A DNA stretch of 58,182 bases, taken from Hellea sp. GTDB lineage: Bacteria; Pseudomonadota; Alphaproteobacteria; Caulobacterales; Maricaulaceae. Where the stretch lies: positions 1 through 58,182 of the forward strand of contig JAHDBU010000001.1 of NCBI GenBank assembly GCA_020630275.1, read 5' to 3'. Under the pieces are notes generated by a model, which ran no database searches, was not told the DNA's origin, and was given only the letters and a program-made list of their open reading frames with translations. Positions 8,617 to 18,538 of this stretch are shown one piece after another; position 1 is the stretch's first letter; each line of letters begins with the position of its first letter. The position numbers and the translations under genes are program-made.

Positions 8617-10896
8617 CTATCGGTGAGACGGCGCGAATGCGGCCAGTGTCGCCATTTGAATGATTTCAGATGCCGGAGCGCCTAGACGACAGATCTGAAC
8701 TGGTTTTTCTAATCCAGTAAGGAACGGTCCTAAAACGGTAGCCCCACCAACAGCTTTCAACAACTTGGTAGATATTGAGGCGGAATGAATGGCGGGCATG
8801 ATCAAAACATTTGCGGAGTCGGTCAGACGCGAGAACGGATAGGTCAGCGTATGTAACGGATCGAGAGCCACGTCTGCTGACATATCACCTTCATACTCAA
8901 AGTTGACTTGACGTTCATCAAGGATTCGGACGGCTTCGCGGACGCGCTCCATGCGCTCACCCACTGGATTTCCGAAAGTCGAATAGGACAGCAATGCAAC
9001 GCGGGGTTCAAACCCGAATTGTCTGGCAAACCCGGCCGTCGTCTCGGCGATATCGGCAAGGTCTTTAGCCGCCGGAAACTCCGTGATATTGGTGTCAGCA
9101 ATAAACAGCGTTTTGCCTTGGTTGATGGCAACAGAAACCCCCATAGTCCGTTCATCCCGATCATGAGCCAAAACCATTCGAACGTCCCTTAGAGCTTTGT
9201 CATAGGTCCGAGTGACACCGGTTACCATACCATCTGCCAAGCCATGACTGAGCATAAGCGACGAGAATACATTTCGATCATTATTAACTAGACGCTGGGC
9301 GTCACGGCGCAGAAACCCGCTTCGCTGCAGCTTGCTATAGAGTGTCTCAACGAACTCTGCATTACGGTCAAAAAGACGTGCGTTAAGAATGGTCAGGTCT
9401 TCTCCGTTTTCAATGCCCAGCAATTTCATATTGTCCTGCACGGGTTTTTCTCGTCCAATCAGAATGGCCTTGCCTAGGCCGCGTTGCTGAAAGGCCTGAG
9501 CCGCCCTAATAACTGCCGGTTCCTCGCCTTCGGCAAATACTATGGTTTTGGGCTCATTGACGACGGATGCTGTAATCCCCTGCAAAAGCGCTGCCGTTGG
9601 ATCTTGTCTACGGGCCAACTGGCGTCTGTAAGCGTCCATGTCTTCGATAGGTTTACGGGCTGTGCCCGTATCCATGGCAGCTTGAGCGACATATGGCGGG
9701 ATTTCAGAAATCAAACGGGGATCGAAAGGCGCAGGAATAATATAGTCCGGGCCATATTTAGGGCGCTTCCCATGATAAGCCGCTGCAACTTCTTCCGGTA
9801 CGTCTTGCCGGGCCAGATCCGCAAGCGCCTTTGCGCAAGCGAGTTTCATCTCCTCGTTGACGTTCCGTGCGCGTACATCGAGAGCGCCACGGAAAATATA
9901 GGGGAAACCGAGAACATTATTGACCTGATTGGGATAATCCGAACGCCCTGTCGCAATAATGGCATCATCGCGAACGGCCTTTATATCTTCTGGGACAATT
10001 TCGGGGTCCGGGTTCGCCATGGCAAAAATGATGGGGTTTTTCGCCATGGACTTAACCATGTCTTGATTGACAATTCCGGCGACAGAGAGGCCCAGAAATA
10101 CATCAGCGCCCTCCATGGCTTCCGCCAATGTACGTTTATCGGTATCGATGGCATGAGGGGCCTTCCATTGATCCATATACTCTTTGCGCCCGCGAAAAAC
10201 GACGCCACGACTATCGACAACAATGGCGTTTTCATCTTTGATCCCCAGTCGTTTTATAAGACCAAGAACAGATAAGCCGGCAGCCCCGGCGCCCGCCAGA
10301 ACAACTTTGGTGTCTTCAAACTTACGCCCCGTCAAATCGAGCGCGTTGATTAAGCCCGCTGTCGCGATAATGGCCGTGCCGTGCTGGTCATCGTGAAATA
10401 CTGGAATATTGAGCTCGTCGCGGAGGCGCTGTTCAATGATGAAGCATTCCGGAGACCCAATATCCTCAAGATTGATACCACCGAAGGTATGTCCAATTCG
10501 ACGCACACATTCGATAAATTTATCTGCGTCTTCTTCTTCAACCTCAATGTCAAAGGAATCGATATCGGCAAACCTTTTAAATAGAACCGACTTCCCCTCC
10601 ATCACTGGCTTAGAGGCCGCTGCGCCCAAATTTCCCAAACCCAAAATAGCCGTTCCATTAGAAATCACGGCCACCATATTGCCTTTGGAAGTATAGTCGT
10701 AAGCCAAATCCGGATCTTTGGCGATTTCTTCTACCGGCACAGCCACACCCGGAGAATATGCCAAGGATAAATCTCGCTGCGTCGCCATTGGTTTGGTCGG
10801 TCTAAGGGCTAATTTTCCGGGTGTCGGTTCAGCATGGAATTTTAACGCTTGTTCGTCTGTAATGTAGGTTTTCCTGGCCAATTTCAGATTCTCCAA
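8617..10896 (-). CDS. maeB: NADP-dependent malic enzyme (malic enzyme-PTA-like fusion)
   Basis: MaeB decarboxylates malate to pyruvate, supplying NADPH and linking the TCA cycle to gluconeogenesis. The 759 residues comprise the malic enzyme domain (about 1-430; YSPGVAVPVEEIAKDP, GTAILGLGNLGAAASKPVMEG, VFHDDQHGTA and a GAGAAG nucleotide site) and a C-terminal phosphotransacetylase-like domain (about 440-759; YEGDMSADVALDP). The latter is regulatory in characterised MaeB enzymes. The first available start is TTG at 10896; the next methionine is about 36 residues in and already inside conserved sequence, so the non-ATG start is probably real. The gene is divergent from glnB. Confidence 0.95.
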   Translation of the reverse strand: MENLKLARKTYITDEQALKFHAEPTPGKLALRPTKPMATQRDLSLAYSPGVAVPVEEIAKDPDLAYDYTSKGNMVAVISNGTAILGLGNLGAAASKPVMEGKSVLFKRFADIDSFDIEVEEEDADKFIECVRRIGHTFGGINLEDIGSPECFIIEQRLRDELNIPVFHDDQHGTAIIATAGLINALDLTGRKFEDTKVVLAGAGAAGLSVLGLIKRLGIKDENAIVVDSRGVVFRGRKEYMDQWKAPHAIDTDKRTLAEAMEGADVFLGLSVAGIVNQDMVKSMAKNPIIFAMANPDPEIVPEDIKAVRDDAIIATGRSDYPNQVNNVLGFPYIFRGALDVRARNVNEEMKLACAKALADLARQDVPEEVAAAYHGKRPKYGPDYIIPAPFDPRLISEIPPYVAQAAMDTGTARKPIEDMDAYRRQLARRQDPTAALLQGITASVVNEPKTIVFAEGEEPAVIRAAQAFQQRGLGKAILIGREKPVQDNMKLLGIENGEDLTILNARLFDRNAEFVETLYSKLQRSGFLRRDAQRLVNNDRNVFSSLMLSHGLADGMVTGVTRTYDKALRDVRMVLAHDRDERTMGVSVAINQGKTLFIADTNITEFPAAKDLADIAETTAGFARQFGFEPRVALLSYSTFGNPVGERMERVREAVRILDERQVNFEYEGDMSADVALDPLHTLTYPFSRLTDSANVLIMPAIHSASISTKLLKAVGGATVLGPFLTGLEKPVQICRLGAPASEIIQMATLAAFAPSHR

Positions 10897-11020
10897 AGCC
10901 CTATTGAGCCCGTCTCTTAGCCATATTTAGCGAACGATTAAAGCTTAATATTTCGAGCTTTCCATTGCCTACATTATCAGCTCCTCTGATTTTGCGCACA
11001 AATTTTAATCACATCCATAA

Positions 11021-11482
<462 letters not shown>

Positions 11483-11515
11483 ATATAATCAGATCAGTTA
11501 GGGAAAGGATCTAAA

Positions 11516-12922
11516 ATGTCTGCTGACAAAATAGTAAAACGTTTGAAAGACGAGAATATCGGCTTTGTCGATTTTCGTTTCACAGACCCAAAAGGAAAAA
11601 TGCAACACGTCACATTCACAGCCGAGATGTGTGATGAAGATTTGTTTGCCGATGGGACCATGTTTGACGGTTCCTCTATTGGCGGATGGAAAGACATCAA
11701 CGAGTCTGACATGGTTTTGATGCCGGACACATCAACTGCCAAACTGGATCCGTTTTATCAGCAGGACACACTGGCGATTTTCTGTGACATTTTAGAACCT
11801 GATACAAATGAGCCGTATAACCGCGATCCTCGCGGAACGGCCAAAGCTGCTCAGACTTATATGAACTCAGCCAAGATCGGTGATCAGGTGTACTTCGGTC
11901 CAGAAGCTGAATTCTTTGTGTTCGACGATGTGCGTTGGAATACAGACAAAAACATTACTGGCTACGAAATTGACTCGACTGAGCTGCCAGAAAATACTGG
12001 CACACACTATGCAGGCGGCAATATGGGTCACCGTCCGGGTCCTAAAGGCGGCTACTTCCCAGTGCCACCAATCGATTCGGCGCAAGACATGCGCACAGAA
12101 ATGCTAACCATTATGGATGAGCTGGGTCTGCGCCCTGAAAAGCATCACCACGAAGTGGCCCCGGCACAGCACGAGCTTGGCATGAAGTTCTCTACTCTGC
12201 TTGAGATGGGCGACAACATGCAGCTTTATAAATATATCGTTCATAACGTAGCGCATGCTTACGGCAAAACGGCAACCTTTATGCCAAAGCCGATGTGGAA
12301 CGATAACGGCACAGGTATGCACGTCCATATGTCTATCTGGAAAGATAAGAAACCTCTCTTTGCCGGTAACGAATATGCTGGCCTCTCCAAAGAGTGTCTC
12401 TATTACATCGGTGGTATTATCAAGCATGCTCGCGCCATCAACGCGTTCTCAAATGCCTCGACCAACTCCTACAAGCGTCTGGTCCCTGGATTTGAGGCAC
12501 CTGTTATGCTGGCTTATTCGTCTCGCAACCGCTCGGCATCTATCCGTATTCCGTGGACGGCCTCTCCAAATGGCAAGCGTCTTGAAGCAAGATTCCCCGA
12601 TCCAGCGGGTAATCCATACCTGACCTATACAGCTTTGCTAATGGCTGGTCTTGACGGGATTAAGAACAAGATCGATCCCGGCGATGCCATGGACAAAGAC
12701 TTGTATGATCTGCCACCAGAAGAAGCAGCCCAAATTCCGCAAGTATGTGGTTCCTTGAAGGAAGCTCTCGAAGCTCTGGACGCTGACCGGGACTTCCTGA
12801 AAGCCGGTGGTGTCTTTGATGACGATCAGATCGACGCCTATATCGACCTAAAAATGGAAGAAGTGCACCGTGTGAACATGCACCCTCATCCAGTCGAGTT
12901 CGACCTTTACTACAAGTGCTAA
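11516..12922 (+). CDS. glnA: Glutamine synthetase type I
   Basis: GlnA makes glutamine from glutamate, ammonium and ATP, and is the main ammonium-assimilating enzyme. The 468 residues match the dodecameric GS I-beta class: [11 protein letters not shown] near residue 50, [12 protein letters not shown] near 125, [13 protein letters not shown] near 208, [10 protein letters not shown] near 265 and NRSASIRIP near 345. The adenylylation site is [10 protein letters not shown] with Tyr397, so covalent control by GlnE is expected. The ATG has an upstream GGGAAAGGA. It follows glnB and is closed by a strong terminator at 12945. Confidence 0.98.
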   Translation: MSADKIVKRLKDENIGFVDFRFTDPKGKMQHVTFTAEMCDEDLFADGTMFDGSSIGGWKDINESDMVLMPDTSTAKLDPFYQQDTLAIFCDILEPDTNEPYNRDPRGTAKAAQTYMNSAKIGDQVYFGPEAEFFVFDDVRWNTDKNITGYEIDSTELPENTGTHYAGGNMGHRPGPKGGYFPVPPIDSAQDMRTEMLTIMDELGLRPEKHHHEVAPAQHELGMKFSTLLEMGDNMQLYKYIVHNVAHAYGKTATFMPKPMWNDNGTGMHVHMSIWKDKKPLFAGNEYAGLSKECLYYIGGIIKHARAINAFSNASTNSYKRLVPGFEAPVMLAYSSRNRSASIRIPWTASPNGKRLEARFPDPAGNPYLTYTALLMAGLDGIKNKIDPGDAMDKDLYDLPPEEAAQIPQVCGSLKEALEALDADRDFLKAGGVFDDDQIDAYIDLKMEEVHRVNMHPHPVEFDLYYKC

Positions 12923-12944
12923 AGCTCTGAAGACAAGACAAAAT

Positions 12945-12971
12945 AAAACCGGGGCTCGCCCCGGTTTTTTT
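12945..12971. terminator. Rho-independent terminator after glnA
   Basis: A ten-base-pair stem (AAAACCGGGG / CCCCGGTTTT) with a CTCG loop is followed by a run of T on the plus strand. It lies 23 bases after the glnA stop. Because it also has an A-tract on its left side, it can act on the minus strand to end rpoZ transcription, which converges from the right. Confidence 0.9.
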
Positions 12972-12992
12972 ATACAAAATTTTTGAAAAAAA

Positions 12993-13367
12993 TTAGAAGC
13001 GGCTTGAAGAGTCGTTGTCGCGGTCGCCTTGAAGCGCTTTCATCAAATCGTCTGCTGACATTTCCTGCGGCAGCTCGGCATCTCCCTGTTCGATGTTCAG
13101 GACCGGTGCCTCTTCTTTTTCTTCTGGCATATCGTCGTCAAGGATAACTCGCTGCAGACCTACAACCAGGCCTTCACGTAAATCGTTCAAGTCCAATGTT
13201 TCTTCCGCAATTTCGCGCAAAGCAACGACGGGTGTTTTGTCATTGTCGCGATCGACAGTCAGGCTGGACCCTGCCGAAATGCTTCTGGAACGGTGTGAGG
13301 CCAATAAAACAAGGTCGAAACGGTTTGGAACGATCTCAACACAATCTTCCACTGTGACGCGTGCCAT
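12993..13367 (-). CDS. rpoZ: RNA polymerase omega subunit
   Basis: Omega assists assembly and stability of RNA polymerase and contributes to ppGpp binding. The 124-residue protein begins [20 protein letters not shown] and continues with [13 protein letters not shown] and a [10 protein letters not shown] segment, all family hallmarks. The last 50 residues are an acidic, low-complexity tail found in many alphaproteobacterial omegas. The ATG is preceded by GGAG. In many relatives rpoZ is followed by relA/spoT; here it instead converges on glnA with a shared terminator. The upstream region is divergent with thrC. Confidence 0.93.
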   Translation of the reverse strand: MARVTVEDCVEIVPNRFDLVLLASHRSRSISAGSSLTVDRDNDKTPVVALREIAEETLDLNDLREGLVVGLQRVILDDDMPEEKEEAPVLNIEQGDAELPQEMSADDLMKALQGDRDNDSSSRF

Positions 13368-13444
13368 AATAACTCCGGGATAAATCTTTTAATTCGCAGG
13401 AAACATATTTCCGACTCGCGGGGCTATATAATCCGTGCTAAAAC

Positions 13445-13497
13445 TTTGCAAGAACTATTTATTTCCCTTGCAAATATGGTAAGTGACGCTTTTGCAA
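13445..13497. promoter_or_regulatory. TTTGCAA inverted repeats between rpoZ and thrC
   Basis: The 149-base divergent region contains TTTGCAAG at 13445-13452 and its complement CTTGCAAA at 13467-13474, with a 14-base spacer. A third TTTGCAA lies at 13491-13497, just before the thrC start. The spacing between arm centres is about two helical turns, which suits an operator for a dimeric regulator acting on one or both genes. No known regulator can be assigned from the sequence. Confidence 0.35.
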
Positions 13498-13516
13498 TGC
13501 AGCGAGACCTAAACCT

Positions 13517-14875
13517 GTGTTTTATAATTCACACAAAAATCCGTTGATTTCGGCCCCGTTCAGCCGCGCGCTCATGGCGAGTTTGGCGCCGGACGGAGGA
13601 CTGTGGATGCCAGGGAGCATAAAACGCTTCTCACCCGAGGAATGTGCCGAACTGGGTTCGCATTCATTCGCCGACTGTGCGGCAGTCCTAGCGCGTCAAT
13701 TCGTCGACGGTCAATTTACAGACGAGGATTTACAGAGGATTTGCCGAGACGCGTATGACTTTCCCGTCCCGCTCAAAACTCTGGATGGATACGAAGTCGA
13801 TCCGGCTGTACCGGAGCTCGCTGGGAATGAATTTTTGCTCGAACTGTTTCACGGCCCAACACTGGCGTTCAAGGACTTCGCCGCCCGTTTTATGGGTCGA
13901 GCCGCCAGCCATATAATGAGCAAGAAAGACCAGACGCGGACCATTCTTGTGGCAACGTCTGGTGACACAGGCGGCGCCATAGGAGACGCCTTCCTCTATC
14001 AAAATGGCATTCGCGTTTTTATTCTATTCCCAAAAAATGGGGTCAGCAAAGTTCAGGAACAACAACTAACAACAATGGGTGGCGGCGATGCCAATGTTCA
14101 TGCCATTGCAGTCGATGGTACGTTTGATGATTGCCAACAAATGGTCAAAAACGCTTTTGCCGACAATCAACTTACCCGAAAATATAATCTGATGTCGGCC
14201 AATTCGATCAATGTTGGACGGGTAATCCCTCAAAGTTTCTACTATTTCTGGACCAGCCTGCAACTTAAAGCCGCTTATGGTGATCTTCCGATAGTCTATT
14301 CCATTCCTTCTGGAAATCTAGGCAATCTAACTGGCGGACTAATTGCACGAGAAATGGGGGCTCCGATTGACCGATTTGTTGTAGGCAATAATGTCAACGA
14401 CCCATTTGTGGACTACCTAGAGACCGGGGAATATACCCCTCGCCCGTCACAACCCACGCTTTCCAATGCCATGGATATTGGACGACCCAATAATTTTCCT
14501 CGGATATCCAAACTATTTAAGAACAATTATGACGACATTCTTAAAGTCTGCTGGGGCGCGTCATTTTCTGATACGGACACTGAGCGGCATATGCGTAGAG
14601 TTTTCGCGGAAACAAACTACATAATGTGCCCCCACACTGCCGTGGGACATATGGCTATGAATGCCTTTGCAGATGATATTGATATTGAGTTTCTCAAGGT
14701 TACTGTGGCAACAGCACATCCAGCAAAATTTGCAGACAGTGTTGAACGCATATTGAGAACTGAAATCTCAATGCCAGAACCGTTAGCCAAAGCAATGACG
14801 AGAGAAAAAGTTTTTGTAGAAACGAAACCTAACCTTGACGCGCTCGTTGAAATTCTCGAAACAGAGATGTCATGA
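13517..14875 (+). CDS. thrC: Threonine synthase
   Basis: ThrC converts O-phosphohomoserine to threonine with pyridoxal phosphate. The 452-residue length fits the long, bacterial/fungal-type enzyme. The N-terminus contains SLAPDGGLWMP; the PLP lysine is in GPTLAFKDFAARFMG (Lys119); ILVATSGDTGGA and SIPSGNLGNLTGG are cofactor-phosphate and substrate loops. The start is GTG at 13517 without a strong Shine-Dalgarno sequence. The TGA overlaps the ATG of the next gene by four bases. In related genomes thrC is often followed by a zinc peptidase gene, so the downstream kinase-like partner here is less usual. Confidence 0.95.
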   Translation: MFYNSHKNPLISAPFSRALMASLAPDGGLWMPGSIKRFSPEECAELGSHSFADCAAVLARQFVDGQFTDEDLQRICRDAYDFPVPLKTLDGYEVDPAVPELAGNEFLLELFHGPTLAFKDFAARFMGRAASHIMSKKDQTRTILVATSGDTGGAIGDAFLYQNGIRVFILFPKNGVSKVQEQQLTTMGGGDANVHAIAVDGTFDDCQQMVKNAFADNQLTRKYNLMSANSINVGRVIPQSFYYFWTSLQLKAAYGDLPIVYSIPSGNLGNLTGGLIAREMGAPIDRFVVGNNVNDPFVDYLETGEYTPRPSQPTLSNAMDIGRPNNFPRISKLFKNNYDDILKVCWGASFSDTDTERHMRRVFAETNYIMCPHTAVGHMAMNAFADDIDIEFLKVTVATAHPAKFADSVERILRTEISMPEPLAKAMTREKVFVETKPNLDALVEILETEMS

Positions 14876-15516
14876 AACTTTCAGCCAAACAATTTCTCGC
14901 AAAACACAACGACAAAACACTAAAGCTGGCTTTTGTCGGCATGTCCAATATCGGCAAATCATACACAGCAAAACGCTTTGCAGATCATTTCGGATATACT
15001 TTAATAGAGGTCGACAAGATGATCTGGGAACGCCTTGGTCATGACGACATGGATGAATTTGCTGACTGGCAGGGCCATCCTTACGAAGAGGGATATGCAG
15101 AACGAGAAGCCCTTTCCATAGAAATGGAAACTCACGCGACGGACAAGGCTATCAGTCAATCCGAAGGCGCAACGATCCTCGATACCACAGGCAGTGTTAT
15201 TTATGTCTCGCCTATACTGAGGCGCAAAATCAAAGAACAATTTTATGTGGTTCACATCAAAGCGGAGATGAGTGACCTTGAACGGTTGAAATGGGATTAT
15301 TTCGACAATCCCAAACCTTTAATCTGGGGACGTCAATATCGGCCCAAACCAAATTTGACCGACCGTGAAAATATTTTTGAATGTTATCCCAAACTGCTAA
15401 TGTCCCGCGCTAAAGAGTATGTCTCCATGGCGGACGTTACGGTTACGTCCAAATTTGTTTTGGACCCAGACCTGACTGAGGACGACCTACTGGCTGCGAT
15501 CAAGCCATCCCGATAG
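14872..15516 (+). CDS. Shikimate-kinase-like P-loop protein coupled to thrC
   Basis: This 214-residue protein has a Walker A motif, FVGMSNIGKSYTAKRFAD, near residue 25, followed by IEVDKMIWERLG, the place where shikimate kinases carry their substrate-binding Asp. A later strand, TILDTTGSVIY, resembles the Walker B region of this fold. It is longer and more divergent than AroK, and the C-terminal WGRQYRPKPNLTDRENIF segment is not typical of AroK. The start overlaps the thrC stop by four bases, which implies translational coupling. A small-molecule kinase linked to threonine metabolism is an inference only. The last 30 bases overlap the convergent hemH gene. Confidence 0.75.
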   Translation: MKLSAKQFLAKHNDKTLKLAFVGMSNIGKSYTAKRFADHFGYTLIEVDKMIWERLGHDDMDEFADWQGHPYEEGYAEREALSIEMETHATDKAISQSEGATILDTTGSVIYVSPILRRKIKEQFYVVHIKAEMSDLERLKWDYFDNPKPLIWGRQYRPKPNLTDRENIFECYPKLLMSRAKEYVSMADVTVTSKFVLDPDLTEDDLLAAIKPSR

Positions 15517-16494
15517 CAATTGCGTTTTCGCCAAATTTGCTAGAAATCTGACATGGCCCTCTGAGCTATTCAGGCACGCAATATACTCAAAATGCGTTCC
15601 TCCGGCCTCCATGAACGTCTCCCGGGCTTCCATATTGATCTCTTCCAATGTCTCCAGACAATCCGCCGCAAATCCCGGCGTTATGAGCGCAACCGACTTT
15701 ACGCCCTCTCCTGGCAAGGCCTCGAGGACTTTATCCGTATAGGGCTGTAACCAGGCCTTAGGGCCGAAGCGCGATTGGAATGTCAGGCGGAGTTTGTCTT
15801 CTGACATGCCTAACCTTTGACGCATGAGCTCTACCGTTCGCTGACATTCTTTCTGATACGGATCACCTTTATCGATATAGGATTGTGGCATGCCGTGGAA
15901 GGATGCCAGAACCACGTCCGGTTTTGTTTCCATTCCGTCGAGACTCTCTTTGATCGATTGAGCCAGCAATTCGATATAATCTTCATGCTCATGGTAATCT
16001 CTAACAAAACGCAAGGTCGGGACGTTCCGGGCCTTTTTCATTGCTTTGTGGAAACCGTCGTAAACCGAAGCCGTGGTCGCACCTGCATATTGGGGATAGA
16101 GCGGCAGGACGGCAATCCGAGTAATGCCTTTTTCTTCCATACGTTCCAGAACGGATCCGATAGACGGGTTGCCGTAGCGCATGGCCACGTCCACTTCGAT
16201 CGTTTCACCCAATATTTCCTGCACAGCTCGTGCTTGAGAGCGAGTAATCCGAACAAGTGGTGCCTCATCTCCAGCTTGCCCATCAAATTCGTGCCAGATT
16301 TTTTTGTAGGCTCGTGCCGACCTCGCTGGTCGGACCCTTAAGATAATTCCGTGGAGAATCGGGCACCAGATCCATCGTGTTGTCTCGATTACGCGTTTGT
16401 CGTGCAAAAACTCAAACAGGTATTTCCTTACCGCGCTGGGGGTTGGCGCATCCGGAGAACCCAGATTAACAAGGATGAGGCCAGATTTTTCCAT
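15487..16494 (-). CDS. hemH: Ferrochelatase
   Basis: HemH inserts ferrous iron into protoporphyrin IX, the final step of protoheme synthesis, at the inner membrane. The 335 residues start with the family signature GLILVNLGSPDAPT. The catalytic His200 lies in SFHGMPQSYIDKGDPY, and the second acidic patch CLETLEEI is near residue 275. YPQYAGATTASV and FQSRFGPKAWLQPYT are also conserved. The C-terminal codons overlap the convergent kinase-like gene by 30 bases. The other heme genes of the window (ctaA, hemA, hemB) are not linked to it in an operon. Confidence 0.96.
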   Translation of the reverse strand: MEKSGLILVNLGSPDAPTPSAVRKYLFEFLHDKRVIETTRWIWCPILHGIILRVRPARSARAYKKIWHEFDGQAGDEAPLVRITRSQARAVQEILGETIEVDVAMRYGNPSIGSVLERMEEKGITRIAVLPLYPQYAGATTASVYDGFHKAMKKARNVPTLRFVRDYHEHEDYIELLAQSIKESLDGMETKPDVVLASFHGMPQSYIDKGDPYQKECQRTVELMRQRLGMSEDKLRLTFQSRFGPKAWLQPYTDKVLEALPGEGVKSVALITPGFAADCLETLEEINMEARETFMEAGGTHFEYIACLNSSEGHVRFLANLAKTQLLSGWLDRSQ

Positions 16495-16613
16495 TACAGG
16501 TCTTAATTCGTTTCGTGTAATTTTAAATTGTTAGCAGAGCAGGACTTGACCCCAGTCAATTCACGTTTACGAATACGAATAGCAAGGAAAATCAGATCAA
16601 AAGGGGTAAAAAA

Positions 16614-18491
16614 ATGCGCAAAGCTCTCTTACTCGCCACCGGCTTGTCCATTCTAACACTCGTGGGATGCAAAGCCGAAACAAAAACCGAAGCACAAGTT
16701 CAAACTCCGCCACCGGCAACCGAGCAAAAAACGGCACCAGTCACCGCCGAAAAAGAAAGCCCGCCAACGCCACAAGAAGCCAAAGAATTTCTTCAAGCGG
16801 CCGAAGAGGAACTCGCCCGCGAAAACGAACTTGTTTACCGGATGGCATGGGTGCAAAACAACTTCATTAATATGGACAGCAATTATGTGCTTCAAAAGCT
16901 TAATGCTGATTATGCCAAAATCGGCACACGGCTGGCCAATGAGGCCAAGCGCTTCAATGACCTCGACTTGCCGGCTGACATGAAGCGCAAGCTCAATGTT
17001 TTGAAAACCGGGAATGTCTTCCCTGCTCCTGACAAAGACGGCGCTGCGGAAAAGCTGTCTGAATTGTCCACTAAACTAGGTTCAATCTACAGCACGGGTA
17101 AGTTCGAATATAAGGACAAAGAACTGACTCTAGGTCAGCTCTCAGACATTATCGCCACATCAAGAGATCCAGAAGAACTTCAGGCTGTCTGGGAAGGTTG
17201 GCGCACGGTCTCCCCGGCCATGAAGGACGGATATGCCAAGATCGTCGATATCGCCAATGAAGGATCCCGCGAGTTAGGGTTCAAAGATACGGGAGACCTC
17301 TGGCGCGGCGGATATGATATGGAAGCCGAGGCCTTTGCCGCCGAAGCCGACCGCCTCTGGGGGCAAGTAAAACCCTTATATGATCAGCTGCATTGTTACG
17401 TCCGAACCGGTCTGAACCAGGAGTATGGCGATGAGGTCGTCCCGCTAGATCAACCGATCCGCGCCGACCTTTTGGGCAATATGTGGGCCCAGAGCTGGGG
17501 CAATGTCTATGATCTGGTCGCCCCCGAAGGCGCTGGCGACGGCGTCGACATCACAAAACTTCTGAAAGAAAACGATTATACCGTGATCGATATGGTCAAA
17601 ACAGCCGAGGATTTTTTCGTCTCGATGGGCTTTGAACCACTTCCTGAGACATTCTGGGAGCGTTCTTTATTCGTCAAACCCGCTGACCGGGAAGTCGCCT
17701 GCCACGCTTCGGCCTGGGATGTAGACAACAAAGAGGATTTACGGATTAAGATGTGCACCAAGATCAATGGCGAAGATTTCATCACAGTTCACCACGAACT
17801 TGGACACAATTTCTATCAGCGCGCCTATATGGATCAGCCTTTTTACTACAAAAACGGCGCCAATGACGGCTTCCACGAAGCCATTGGCGATATGATCGCT
17901 TTGTCGATCACCCCGGATTATCTGGTTGAGATTGGTCTATTGGATGAAGCTAATGTTCCAGGTGAGGACGAAGATATCGCCCTTTTGATGCGTCAGGCTA
18001 TGGATAAAATTGCATTCTTGCCCTTCGGCATCATGATTGATCAATGGCGTTGGAAAGTTTTTTCCGGTGAGTATTCCCCATCTGAATATAATAGTGGCTG
18101 GTGGGAATTACGGGAAAAGTATCAAGGCATACGTCCACCGTCTTCCCGGCCTGGAGATGCTTTCGATCCAGGCGCTAAATATCACATTCCCAATAACGTC
18201 CCTTATATGCGTTACTTCCTGGCGCACATTCTGCAGTTCCAGTTCCACAAGGCTGCTTGCGACATGGTTGGCTATGACGGGCCGCTACACCGCTGCTCCG
18301 TCTACGGCAACAAAGAGGTTGGCAGCAAATTTAACGCCATGATGGAAATGGGCGCCTCAAAGCCTTGGCCCGACGCTCTGGAAGCCTTCACAGGGACCCG
18401 CGACATGGATGGTTCGGCTGTCGTGGAGTATTTTGCACCTTTAATGGCCTATCTTGAGGCTAAAAACGAGGGAAAATCCTGCGGCTGGTAA
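16614..18491 (+). CDS. M2 family dipeptidyl carboxypeptidase lipoprotein
   Basis: The 625-residue protein is a secreted zinc metallopeptidase of family M2, the family of angiotensin-converting enzyme. The lipoprotein signal ends in LTLVGC, followed by a linker rich in Glu, Lys, Thr and Pro. The catalytic site is HHELGHNFYQ near residue 392, and the third zinc ligand is in FHEAIGDM near 418. The upstream WRTVSPAMKDGYAKIV and the downstream GIRPPSSRPGDAFDPGAKYH and YMRYFLAHILQFQ segments are conserved in M2 enzymes. AAGGGG precedes the ATG. It most likely trims peptides in the periplasm. It stands alone in its transcription unit. Confidence 0.92.
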   Translation: MRKALLLATGLSILTLVGCKAETKTEAQVQTPPPATEQKTAPVTAEKESPPTPQEAKEFLQAAEEELARENELVYRMAWVQNNFINMDSNYVLQKLNADYAKIGTRLANEAKRFNDLDLPADMKRKLNVLKTGNVFPAPDKDGAAEKLSELSTKLGSIYSTGKFEYKDKELTLGQLSDIIATSRDPEELQAVWEGWRTVSPAMKDGYAKIVDIANEGSRELGFKDTGDLWRGGYDMEAEAFAAEADRLWGQVKPLYDQLHCYVRTGLNQEYGDEVVPLDQPIRADLLGNMWAQSWGNVYDLVAPEGAGDGVDITKLLKENDYTVIDMVKTAEDFFVSMGFEPLPETFWERSLFVKPADREVACHASAWDVDNKEDLRIKMCTKINGEDFITVHHELGHNFYQRAYMDQPFYYKNGANDGFHEAIGDMIALSITPDYLVEIGLLDEANVPGEDEDIALLMRQAMDKIAFLPFGIMIDQWRWKVFSGEYSPSEYNSGWWELREKYQGIRPPSSRPGDAFDPGAKYHIPNNVPYMRYFLAHILQFQFHKAACDMVGYDGPLHRCSVYGNKEVGSKFNAMMEMGASKPWPDALEAFTGTRDMDGSAVVEYFAPLMAYLEAKNEGKSCGW

Positions 18492-18538
18492 GGAGGAGCG
18501 TTAACCTTTGTTAAATCATACGGTGGCAAGCGGGGACT

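Noticed and set aside
9484-10275. Plus-strand open frame of 263 codons
   Set aside because: It lies entirely antisense within maeB, shows no domain, and is cysteine- and arginine-rich as is usual for shadow frames.
15817-16341. Plus-strand open frame of 174 codons
   Set aside because: It is antisense to hemH across its catalytic region and has no ribosome binding site or known motif.
18491-18510. AGGAGGA followed by a TTG as a possible extra gene start
   Set aside because: The TTG at 18508 is not in frame with the following gene, and the frame it opens has no recognisable product.
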